From contig JALEMS010000076.1 in NCBI GenBank assembly GCA_022768185.1, forward strand, positions 1 through 36,322: a stretch of 36,322 nt of DNA, read 5' to 3'. Positions 7,946-14,995 of this stretch are shown one piece after another. The translations under genes and the position numbers were made by a program. The first letter of the stretch is position 1. Each line of letters begins with the position of its first letter. This DNA is from Clostridiales bacterium (lineage in GTDB: Bacteria > Bacillota > Clostridia > Oscillospirales > Oscillospiraceae). The notes below the pieces were generated by a model, which saw nothing but the letters and a program-made list of their open reading frames with translations, was not told the origin of the DNA and made no database searches.

Positions 7946-8953
7946 TTATCTTGCAACGAAGCCGATCTTTTTATAGACCTTGCGCATGGTGCGCATGGCC
8001 ACGGCCTCCGCCTTTTCCGCGCCGGCGCGGTAGATGGATTCCAGGTAGGCCTTGTCCTTCATGATGCGCTCGGCCTCCTCGCGTACGGGACGGAGCATTT
8101 CGATGACGGCCTCGCCCACGGCGGGCTTGAACACGCCGTAGCCCTTGCCCTCAAACTCGGCCTCGATCTCGTCCATGGTCCTGCCCGTGGCGCAGGAGTA
8201 GATCTGCATCAGGTTGGACACGCCCGGCTTTTCCGCCGGATCGAAGCGGACGCAGCGCTCGGTGTCGCAGTCGGTGACGGCGCGCTTGAAGCTGCGCATG
8301 ATCTCGTCGGGCTGCTGCATGATATAGATGCAGCCGCCGGGGTCCTTATCGGACTTGGACATCTTGTTTTCCGGCGAGGTGAGGCTCATGATGCGTGCGC
8401 CGGTGCTGGGAATGAACGGCTCGGGGATGGTGAACACATCGCCGTAGATGTTGTTAAAGCGCATGGCGATGTCCCGGCAGATCTCCACATGCTGCTTCTG
8501 GTCGCTGCCGACGGGGACAAGGTCTGCCTGATACAGCAGGATATCGGCAGCCATCAGCGCAGGATAGGTGAACAGACCGGCGTTGATGTTGTCGGCGTTC
8601 TTGGCGCTCTTGTCCTTAAACTGGGTCATGCGGGACAGCTCGCCAAACATGGTGTAGCAGTCGAGCACCCAGCCGAGCTGCGCATGTGCGGCAACGTGGC
8701 TCTGGATGAACAGTACGTTCTTTTCCGGATCCAGGCCGCAGGCGACGTACTGTGCCAGCTGTGCCAGCGTGCGGCGGCGCAGGTCGGCCGGAACCTGGCG
8801 GACGGTGATGGCATGCTCGTCCACGATGCAGTAGAAGCAATTGTACTCGTCCGACAGGGCTACCCAGTTTTTGATCGCGCCCAGGTAGGAGCCGAGCGTC
8901 AGGTCGCCGGAGGGCTGGATGCCGGAAAATATCGTCTTTTTCTTTTCGTCCAT
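7946..8953 (-). CDS. trpS: Tryptophan--tRNA ligase
   Basis: A 335-residue class I synthetase of the usual length. The N-terminal 'FSGIQPSGDLTLGSYLG' is the HIGH-region variant of TrpS, and 'KMSKS' is at 197-201. It charges tRNA-Trp in the cytoplasm. The start is the ATG at 8953, preceded by AAAGGA; the frame extends farther upstream without family similarity. It lies 55 bases downstream of the aminotransferase gene with no terminator seen between them, and 17 bases ahead of the tagO-like gene, so all may share a transcript. No T-box leader is visible. Confidence 0.96.
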   Translation of the reverse strand: MDEKKKTIFSGIQPSGDLTLGSYLGAIKNWVALSDEYNCFYCIVDEHAITVRQVPADLRRRTLAQLAQYVACGLDPEKNVLFIQSHVAAHAQLGWVLDCYTMFGELSRMTQFKDKSAKNADNINAGLFTYPALMAADILLYQADLVPVGSDQKQHVEICRDIAMRFNNIYGDVFTIPEPFIPSTGARIMSLTSPENKMSKSDKDPGGCIYIMQQPDEIMRSFKRAVTDCDTERCVRFDPAEKPGVSNLMQIYSCATGRTMDEIEAEFEGKGYGVFKPAVGEAVIEMLRPVREEAERIMKDKAYLESIYRAGAEKAEAVAMRTMRKVYKKIGFVAR

Positions 8954-9008
8954 GATTTTTGTCCTTTGTAAAAATATTGTGATCCGGATCGTGCACCGGA
9001 GCGGGAAA

Positions 9009-10199
9009 TCACTTGCCGAGGCCGAATTCGCGTGCCAGCTGTGCAAAGGCGGGCATGGAGCGGGCGATGCGGTCGGGGGAGACGCAGTAGGCCAGGCGTG
9101 CGTACCCCGGCATGGCGAAGGAGGAGCCGGGCACCAGCAGCAGGCAGTGCCGCTTGGCGGCTTCGATGAAGGCCTTTTCATCGCCGGGTGTTTTCATCCA
9201 CAGGTAGAACGCGCCGCGCGGGTAGACGCATTCAAAGCCCAGCGCGGTCAGCCCGTTGTAGAGAGCCTGACGGTTGCGGTCGTAGGCGCTGATGTCGGTT
9301 TTTTCGTTCAGGCAGCGCGCCACGGCCAGCTGCAGCAGCGACGGCGCATTGACGAAGCCGAGAATGCGGTTGGAGGTGCAGGCCGCGTCCCAGATGAGAC
9401 CGTAGTCGTCGATCTCCGAGGGGATGACGAGATAGCCGATGCGCTCGCCGGGCAGCGACATGGACTTCGACCAGGAATAGCCCACGATGGTGTTGCGGTA
9501 GAAGCAGGGGATGTACGGCACGTCGGCCCCGTCGTAGGCCAGCTCGCGGTACGGCTCGTCCGACAGCAGGTAGATGGACGTGCCCAGCTCCTGCTGGCGG
9601 GCCTCCAGCGCCTCGGCCAGCGCGCGGATGGTTTCGGCCGGGTAGATGACGCCGGTGGGGTTGTTGGGGTTGTTGACGATGACGGCCTTGGTCTTTTCAT
9701 TGCAGGCGGCCGCAACGGCGGCCGGGTCGATCTGGAAGGTGCCCTCCTCGGCCTGCACGACGCGCAGAACGCCGCCGAAATTCCGGATGTAGTTGCCGTA
9801 CTCCAGAAAGTAGGGCGCAATGACCACGACCTCGTCTCCAGGGTTGAGCAGCACGTTGAGGATGACGTTGAGTCCGCCGGCTGCGCCCACGGTCATGAGA
9901 ATGTTTTCCGCGGTAAAGGCGGTGCCGAAGCGGGCGTTGAGGTTTTCTGCCACGGCGGTGCGCACGGCAGGGAAGCCGGCGTTGGGCATATAGCCGTGTA
10001 CCACGGTGGGATCGGTGTCCTCCAGCACCTGCGCGATGGCCCGGTTGAGGGCGGCGGGAGCGGGGAAGTTGGGGTTGCCCAGGGAAAAATCAAACACGTT
10101 TTCGCTGCCGTGGATGGCAGCCAGACGCATACCTTCTTCAAACATGGCGCGGATGGCGCTGCTGCTTTTTGTCATGGCGATCATTCTCTCGGAAATCAT
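9009..10199 (-). CDS. PLP-dependent aminotransferase, class I/II
   Basis: A 396-residue fold-type I aminotransferase of the aspartate aminotransferase superfamily. Visible features are 'NNPNNPTG' at 176-183, the 'SDEPYRELAYDG' aspartate that holds the pyridine nitrogen, and the PLP lysine at 245 in 'SWSKSMSLPGERIGY'. The C-terminal 'LRLAYC'-like segment (here 'ARLAYCVS') normally carries the arginine that binds the substrate carboxylate. The exact substrate is not evident. A GGGAGGG site precedes ATG 10199, and a divergent promoter region separates it from gltX. It is first in the leftward run. Confidence 0.9.
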   Translation of the reverse strand: MISERMIAMTKSSSAIRAMFEEGMRLAAIHGSENVFDFSLGNPNFPAPAALNRAIAQVLEDTDPTVVHGYMPNAGFPAVRTAVAENLNARFGTAFTAENILMTVGAAGGLNVILNVLLNPGDEVVVIAPYFLEYGNYIRNFGGVLRVVQAEEGTFQIDPAAVAAACNEKTKAVIVNNPNNPTGVIYPAETIRALAEALEARQQELGTSIYLLSDEPYRELAYDGADVPYIPCFYRNTIVGYSWSKSMSLPGERIGYLVIPSEIDDYGLIWDAACTSNRILGFVNAPSLLQLAVARCLNEKTDISAYDRNRQALYNGLTALGFECVYPRGAFYLWMKTPGDEKAFIEAAKRHCLLLVPGSSFAMPGYARLAYCVSPDRIARSMPAFAQLAREFGLGK

Positions 10200-10236
10200 G
10201 AAGACCCTCCCAAATTACATGGTATATCAACTTAGT

Positions 10237-10265
10237 ACTATAGCACGAAAGGCTTTGTTTTACAA
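10237..10265 (-). promoter_or_regulatory. Predicted promoter for the leftward aminotransferase run
   Basis: On the minus strand TTGTAA (10265-10260), a 17-base spacer and TATAGT (10242-10237) lie about 40 bases upstream of the start codon. Confidence 0.6.
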
Positions 10266-10273
10266 CAAATAAT

Positions 10274-10288
10274 TACCCCGCGGGGGCT
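10274..10288. promoter_or_regulatory. GC palindrome between divergent promoters, possible operator
   Basis: The sequence TACCCCGCGGGGG lies between the two divergent -35 elements, 6 bases upstream of the gltX -35. It differs in only a few positions from the copper-repressor-type operator at 24976. The role is unproven. Confidence 0.3.
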
Positions 10289-10293
10289 TTTTC

Positions 10294-10322
10294 TTGACAG
10301 TGCGCGGTTTGTGCAATAATAT
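10294..10322 (+). promoter_or_regulatory. Predicted sigma-A promoter for gltX
   Basis: TTGACA (10294-10299), a 17-base spacer and TAATAT (10317-10322), close to consensus, leave a leader of about 90 bases before gltX. Confidence 0.75.
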
Positions 10323-10419
10323 ACCAAAGTGGAGCCGGCACGGGCCGGGACGGGCATCTGCCGCGACCGGCTGCCGGAATTTCCGGCTGCAAACGATTTC
10401 CGGGAGGATCGAAACAGAA

Positions 10420-11889
10420 ATGGATAGGAAGTTTTTTGAGGATATGGAAGCGCGCATCCCCAGGGGCAAGGTGCGCACGCGCTTTGCGCCCAGCCCCACG
10501 GGCTATATGCACGTCGGCAACCTGAGAACGGCATTGTATACCTGGTGCATTGCCCGCCATGCCGGCGGCACCTTCATTCTGCGCATCGAGGACACCGATC
10601 AGAACCGGCTGGTCGAGGGTGCGGTGGACGTGATCTACAAGACCCTGCGCGAATGCGGTCTCGATCACGACGAAGGCCCGGACGTCGGCGGCCCCGTGGC
10701 TCCGTATGTCCAGTCTGAGCGCCGCAATACCTACCTGCCGTATGCGCAGCTGCTCGTCGAGCGCGGCCATGCGTATTACTGCTTCTGTGAGAAGAGCGGG
10801 AGCGAAGAGGACGCCGGCTTTGAGCACATCGAGGATCCCTGCCGCAGCCTGCCGCCCGAGGAGGTGCAGCGCCGCCTCGACGCCGGTGAGCCCTACGTCA
10901 TCCGCCAGAAGATTCCCCGCGAGGGCACGACCACGTTCCATGACGAGATCTTCGGCGACATCACCGCGCCGAACGCCGACCTGGACGATCAGGTGCTCAT
11001 CAAGCGCGACGGCCTGCCGACCTACAACTTTGCCAACGTCATCGACGATCACCTCATGGGCATCACGCACGTTGTGCGCGGCACCGAATATCTTGCCTCC
11101 GCGCCGAAGTATAACCTGCTGTATGAGGGACTGGGCTGGGAGATTCCCCGGTACGTCCACTGCTCGCCGGTCATGCGCGATGCGCACAACAAGATGTCCA
11201 AGCGGCACGGAGATCCGTCCTATGAAGATTTGATCGCTGAGGGCTACCTCACCGAGGCGGTCGTCAACTATGTGGCGCTGCTCGGCTGGTCGCCGAAGGG
11301 CGAACGGGAAATTTTCAGCCTGCCGGAGCTGGCCGAGGCCTTTGACCTGAGCGGTATTTCCAAATCCCCTGCCATTTTTGACAAGGAAAAGCTGACGTAT
11401 TTCAACGCCGAATACATCAAGGCCATGGAGCCGGCGGCCTTTGCCAAGGCGGCGGAGCCGTGGATCCGTCAGGCTGTGAAAAATCCGGCCTACAGCACGG
11501 CTGCCATCGCCGCCATTCTGCAGCAGCGCACCGAACGGCTCTCCGATATCCCGGAGAAGCTGGACTTTTTCGACACGCTGCCGGAATACGACACGGCGTT
11601 GTTCGTCCATAAGAAGTCCAAGAGCACGCTCGAGACCTCCCGGGATATGCTCAGGGCCGCCATCGACACGCTGGAGGCGCTGCCTGAATGGACGGAGACG
11701 ACCGTTCACGACAGCCTCGTCACGCTGGCGGAGGCGCGCGGGGTGAAGAATGCGCTGCTGATGTGGCCGGTGCGCATCGCCGCAGCCGGCAAGCTGGTCA
11801 CGCCCGGCGGTGCAGTCGAAATCTGCGCCATCCTCGGCCGGGAGGAGACGCTGCGCCGTCTGCGCCTCGGACTGGAAAAGCTGAACTGA
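10420..11889 (+). CDS. gltX: Glutamate--tRNA ligase
   Basis: A 489-residue class I synthetase with 'FAPSPTGYMHVGNLRTAL' (HIGH variant, HVGN at 31-34), the 'RIEDTDQNRL' segment and 'KMSKR' at 258-262, all typical of GluRS. It charges tRNA-Glu; in many Firmicutes the enzyme is non-discriminating and also loads tRNA-Gln, which cannot be decided here. The start is the ATG at 10420 after GGGAGGA; the upstream in-frame extension lies in the promoter region. It is monocistronic by appearance, and its 3' side faces a six-hairpin repeat element. Confidence 0.96.
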   Translation: MDRKFFEDMEARIPRGKVRTRFAPSPTGYMHVGNLRTALYTWCIARHAGGTFILRIEDTDQNRLVEGAVDVIYKTLRECGLDHDEGPDVGGPVAPYVQSERRNTYLPYAQLLVERGHAYYCFCEKSGSEEDAGFEHIEDPCRSLPPEEVQRRLDAGEPYVIRQKIPREGTTTFHDEIFGDITAPNADLDDQVLIKRDGLPTYNFANVIDDHLMGITHVVRGTEYLASAPKYNLLYEGLGWEIPRYVHCSPVMRDAHNKMSKRHGDPSYEDLIAEGYLTEAVVNYVALLGWSPKGEREIFSLPELAEAFDLSGISKSPAIFDKEKLTYFNAEYIKAMEPAAFAKAAEPWIRQAVKNPAYSTAAIAAILQQRTERLSDIPEKLDFFDTLPEYDTALFVHKKSKSTLETSRDMLRAAIDTLEALPEWTETTVHDSLVTLAEARGVKNALLMWPVRIAAAGKLVTPGGAVEICAILGREETLRRLRLGLEKLN

Positions 11890-11922
11890 CGGAAGAGACC
11901 GGCGAAGAAAAAACAGAAACGG

Positions 11923-11947
11923 AAAAAGACGGTGCGGCCGCACCGTC
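11923..11947 (-). terminator. Palindrome with minus-strand T-run
   Basis: A perfect 20-bp palindrome at 11928-11947 is followed on the minus strand by TTTTT. It could end leftward transcripts from the gene at 12299-12889. On the plus strand it lacks a T-run but could still fold at the 3' end of gltX mRNA. Confidence 0.5.
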
Positions 11948-12028
11948 TGCAGCTGTGCGCGCATCGCCGATCTCATCGACCGTCGGCGTGCTGCAGGGCG
12001 GAAGCGCTCTGACCCAATGCCATAAGGA

Positions 12029-12289
12029 AAGCCCGGATGCAAACGCATCCGGGCTTCAGACTGTCCGAAATGCCTCGCAGAGTTCGCGGCGCGCACGCCG
12101 CGAAGCAAATCCGATCCATTTTCCGCGGCGGCGTGTACGTCGCGGAAAATACTTTGCGCGGAGAGAGTGTGCTTTTGTTCGCTGCAGGCGGACAAAAGCG
12201 CGCGGGTCGGAGCGAAGTCCTTTTGTCAAAGAAGCCCGCAAGGGCTTCTTCTGACAAGCTCAAGCCCGGATGCGTTTGCATCCGGGCTT
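12029..12289. repeat. Six-hairpin palindromic element with inverted 28-bp ends
   Basis: A 261-bp intergenic element is built almost entirely of hairpins: 12029-12056 (12-bp stem, AAAC loop), 12083-12104 (9 bp), 12118-12150 (13 bp), 12171-12199 (12 bp), 12223-12257 (15 bp with one bulged C and a GCAA tetraloop) and 12262-12289 (12 bp, GTTT loop). The last hairpin is the exact reverse complement of the first, so the element has 28-bp terminal inverted repeats. Both strands translate into short open frames with matching ends, an effect of the palindromes and not evidence of a protein. It sits between convergent genes, where REP/BIME or MITE-like elements are usual. No flanking target duplication is obvious. 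Its family is unknown to me. Confidence 0.85.
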
Positions 12290-12298
12290 TCACAGTCT

Positions 12299-12889
12299 TC
12301 AGGGTTCGGAGCGATCGGATGTGCCGTACAGCTGCCTGCCGCAGTTGCGGCAGAAGCGACCGCCGACAGTTTGTGTGCCGCAGCCCGGACAGAATTTGAA
12401 GGGACGCGGCGGCTCGACGGGCTGTGCCGGCTGCAACGGCGTTTGTGCGGCGTCTGCCGGCTGCGGCGCGGCTGCGGGGGCGGGGAAGGGAGGCATTTTG
12501 CCGGGAATACCGTGATAGGTCGAACGGTCAAAGGCGAGAATCGGCATGAAAATGCCCGGGAGGAGCAGCAGACCGAGGCCAAAGCCCGGTTCGCGCCCGA
12601 ACACCTTGGCCAGCTTGAAGGGAGAGCGGATGTGAACATAAAGGTTGGCGATGGGCACGAACAGCAGCAGAAACCACAGCGCGTTGCCCCAGGTGATCTC
12701 AAAATAGGTGCACTGGCTGTAAATGGGGACGATGGCGGCCCAGCCCGTCTGACCGGCCTTGGAATAGAGATTCCAGTTTGCAGTGATCTGGACGATGATG
12801 AAGAACAGCGCAGGGAATACTCTGAGGCATGCGGCGGTTCCGGCGTCGCTTATGTAGTAGGAGAGGTAGTAAAGCGCCAGTGTGATCAT
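12299..12889 (-). CDS. DUF5684-like membrane protein with C-terminal zinc ribbon
   Basis: A 196-residue protein. The first 125 or so residues form four to five hydrophobic segments containing 'GQTGWAAIVPIYSQ', 'WFLLLFVPIANLYVHI' and 'FGREPGFGLGLLLLPGIFMPIL'. This is the pattern of the DUF5684 family, often mislabelled signal peptidase I. A Pro/Ala linker follows, then a zinc ribbon made of two CxxC pairs ('CPGCG' and 'CRNCG'). The function is unknown. The start is the ATG at 12889, after GGAGG; the earlier ATG lies in the promoter and is rejected. Its stop is 10 bases from the six-hairpin element. It is divergent from ypeB. Confidence 0.82.
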   Translation of the reverse strand: MITLALYYLSYYISDAGTAACLRVFPALFFIIVQITANWNLYSKAGQTGWAAIVPIYSQCTYFEITWGNALWFLLLFVPIANLYVHIRSPFKLAKVFGREPGFGLGLLLLPGIFMPILAFDRSTYHGIPGKMPPFPAPAAAPQPADAAQTPLQPAQPVEPPRPFKFCPGCGTQTVGGRFCRNCGRQLYGTSDRSEP

Positions 12890-12963
12890 GGAAAAGCCTC
12901 CGTTCGTGGTGCAGCGGCGCTTTCTGCCTGCGCTTTGAGCAGCCACTCTCATGATTCTTTTTG

Positions 12964-12991
12964 ATTATAACAAAATTGCCAGAATATGCAA
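12964..12991 (-). promoter_or_regulatory. Predicted promoter for the DUF5684-like gene
   Basis: On the minus strand TTGCAT (12991-12986), a 16-base spacer and TATAAT (12969-12964) are preceded by TG, which makes an extended -10. Confidence 0.65.
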
Positions 12992-13083
12992 GAGAAAACG
13001 CGGATTTGATTGGTAAAAATACCGGCTTCCGATCGGCGCTTTTTCGGACGAAATATGAGAAAAAGCCAGTTTTTTCATAAATC

Positions 13084-13126
13084 AAATCACCCTTTTTCGG
13101 AGACAATAGCCCAAAAGGGGTGATTT
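13084..13126 (+). promoter_or_regulatory. Inverted repeat covering the ypeB ribosome binding site
   Basis: AAATCACCCTTTT (13084-13096) pairs with AAAAGGGGTGATTT (13113-13126), with one extra G in the right arm and a 16-base loop. The right arm contains the AAGGGG Shine-Dalgarno sequence and runs into TTTTT just before the ATG. The fold would hide the ribosome binding site, or it could act as a weak attenuator. I see no clear sigma-A promoter upstream. Confidence 0.5.
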
Positions 13127-13128
13127 TT

Positions 13129-14499
13129 ATGAAAAAAAAGACCGCGACGCTTGTGATCGCGTATCTGTCCTGCGCCGTCGTCATTCTGGGTGCGGCGACA
13201 TTGGTGCAGCATGGACGCACCGAGCGCTATCGCCGCGCGCTGCAGGCCAACTATCAGCACGCCTTCAGCGAGCTGGTGACGGGTATGGGCGCGCTGGACA
13301 CGGCGCTGCAGAAAAGCGTCTATGCCGCCTCACCGGCCATGGCCGGCCCGCTGTGCACCGAGGTGTTCGGCAAGGCACAGGTGTGCCAGATGGCGCTGGG
13401 CGTGCTGCCGTTTTCCACGCAGGAGCTGGAGCAGACCTCCGGCTTCATTTCCCGGGTTGGCGACTATGCCAGCGTGCTCTCGCGCTCGGCGGCGGCCGGC
13501 ACGGGGCTGGACGAGCAGCAGGTGAAAAATCTCAAATCCCTGGCCTCCACGGCGGGGCTGCTGGCCGAGAACCTGCGCGCGCTGCAGCAGGAGCTGTCGG
13601 ACGGCTACCTCACCATGGACGAGGCAGCCGCAGGAGAGCGGCGGCTGCGCAACGTGGCCGCGTCCGTCGCCGACAGCAGCGGAACCGGCACGCTCGGCGG
13701 CAGCATGAAGCTGGTGGAGCAGGAATTCCCGGAAATTCCCTCGCTGATCTACGACGGCCCGTTCTCCGAGCATCTGACCAACGCTGCGCCGAAGCTGATC
13801 GAAAACGACCCGGACGTTTCCGAGGCCGACGCCCGTCAGCTGGCCGCGCGCTTTTTGGGTGTGCAGCCCGACACGCTGACCATGACCGCCCGCAGCGAGG
13901 GACAGCTGCCGTGCTGGTGGTTCAGCGCGCCGGACGGAAAGGATACCATGTCGCTGGCACTGACGGTTGCCGGCGGCCAGCCGCTCAATCTGCTCTCGTC
14001 CCGACAGCCGGCTGCGTCCGCGCTGAGCGCAGAGGATGCGACAGGCATCGCAAAGCGCTTTCTGTCCAGCCGCGGCTACCGGAACATGCGCGAGACCTAC
14101 CACATGACGCAGGGCAATATCGTCACCGTCAACTTTGCCGCGGAGCAGGACGGCGTGCTGTGCTATTCCGACCTCATCAAGGTGGGCGTGGCCTGCGACA
14201 CGGGGGCAATTTGCTCGTTTGAGGCGCGCGGGTATATCAATTCCCACACCGCCCGCGACCTGCCGGAGCCGTCCGTGACGGCAGACGAGGCGCGCACGCA
14301 GGTGACGCAGGATCTGGAGATCCTCTCCGAGCAGCTGACGCTCATCCCGACCGCGGGACAGGACGAGCGCCTGTGCTGGGAATTCAAGTGCCGGACGGAT
14401 GACGAGCGGCATGTGCTGGTCTATGTCAACGCCGTCACGGGCCAGCAGGAGAAGATTCTGCTGCTGCTTGAGGACGAAAACGGCACGCTGACGCTGTAA
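13129..14499 (+). CDS. ypeB: Germination protein YpeB
   Basis: A 456-residue protein with an uncleaved N-terminal membrane segment (about 6-26). A long helical region runs to about residue 200, and repeated PepSY-like modules fill the C-terminal half ('ARQLAARFLG', 'ATGIAKRFLSSRG', 'ARTQVTQDLEIL'). The order and length match YpeB, which is needed for assembly and stability of the cortex-lytic enzyme SleB in the spore. It implies that the organism sporulates. The start is the ATG at 13129, eight bases from AAGGGG; a GTG nine bases upstream is also open. sleB is not adjacent; a SleB/CwlJ-type hydrolase lies about 15 kb away at 29566. Confidence 0.9.
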   Translation: MKKKTATLVIAYLSCAVVILGAATLVQHGRTERYRRALQANYQHAFSELVTGMGALDTALQKSVYAASPAMAGPLCTEVFGKAQVCQMALGVLPFSTQELEQTSGFISRVGDYASVLSRSAAAGTGLDEQQVKNLKSLASTAGLLAENLRALQQELSDGYLTMDEAAAGERRLRNVAASVADSSGTGTLGGSMKLVEQEFPEIPSLIYDGPFSEHLTNAAPKLIENDPDVSEADARQLAARFLGVQPDTLTMTARSEGQLPCWWFSAPDGKDTMSLALTVAGGQPLNLLSSRQPAASALSAEDATGIAKRFLSSRGYRNMRETYHMTQGNIVTVNFAAEQDGVLCYSDLIKVGVACDTGAICSFEARGYINSHTARDLPEPSVTADEARTQVTQDLEILSEQLTLIPTAGQDERLCWEFKCRTDDERHVLVYVNAVTGQQEKILLLLEDENGTLTL

Positions 14500-14590
14500 G
14501 CGGTGTGCGCTTGTGCGCGGAGGGAAAAGCAATTCCAATCGCGCGCGAGGGCCTGACGTGTGCAGAGCTGTGATCCGAAGGCGGCACGCG

Positions 14591-14630
14591 ATGCCGCCCT
14601 GCCGATATCTGTCGGCAGGGCGGCATTTTT
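14591..14630 (+). terminator. Terminator after ypeB
   Basis: A perfect 15-bp GC-rich stem (14591-14605 with 14612-14626) and a 6-base loop are followed by TTTTT, about 90 bases after the ypeB stop. Confidence 0.9.
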
Positions 14631-14826
14631 CTGCGTCCAAAGCAGGGAGAAGGGAAAGCCGGACAGAAGCGGTCGTCTTTACAGCAGCGAGGTATCAGCA
14701 GGCCGTTTGTTCCGGAGCCGTGCAGTCGGGCGCCGGCGGTCGGAAGCGCTGTGTTTCTGACGGCGCGGCAGAGGCAGGAAAACGGAAAATTTAACAAAAC
14801 ATTCATTTTCTTTCACAAACAGAGCG

Positions 14827-14854
14827 TTGAAATTTCGCGGATGTGTGTTAAAAT
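14827..14854 (+). promoter_or_regulatory. Predicted htpG promoter
   Basis: TTGAAA (14827-14832), a 16-base spacer and TAAAAT (14849-14854). A TGTGT...ACACA inverted repeat overlaps the -10 and start region. No CIRCE or CtsR heat-shock operator is seen. Confidence 0.5.
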
Positions 14855-14868
14855 ATACTTTACACATT

Positions 14869-14957
14869 TGTACAGCGTTTTTTCTGACAGCTCCCCGGCG
14901 TGACCGCCTGTGTGCCGTTGTGCGCCCGCCGCAGAGCTCGCTGTACACAGTGTTTTT
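14869..14957 (+). promoter_or_regulatory. Structured htpG leader with terminator-like end
   Basis: TGTACAGCG (14869-14877) pairs with CGCTGTACA (14939-14947). Further pairing of AGCTC with GAGCT occurs inside, and a T-run follows at about 14951. It could be an attenuator or a stability element in the roughly 135-base leader. Confidence 0.4.
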
Positions 14958-14995
14958 TCTTTTGTATTTTATTTTATATGGAGGAACGTATCATT

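Larger units (their letters stand above)
14500..14995. other. Intergenic region between ypeB and htpG
   Basis: It holds the ypeB terminator, a likely promoter and a structured htpG leader, described separately. Between 14632 and 14820 I see no gene, ribosome binding site with a credible frame, or repeat. Confidence 0.6.

Noticed and set aside
7946-10420. T-box riboswitch upstream of trpS, gltX or metG
   Set aside because: The leaders are too short or contain no T-box-like conserved sequence; metG lies inside an operon.
11973-12399. Short open frames on both strands across the six-hairpin element
   Set aside because: Both strands give peptides with near-identical ends only because the DNA is palindromic; no ribosome binding site; treated as non-coding.
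13050-13082. Sigma-G-type promoter for ypeB (CATAAAT as -10)
   Set aside because: The -10 is only partly like the consensus and no -35 of correct sequence and spacing is present, so it is not called.
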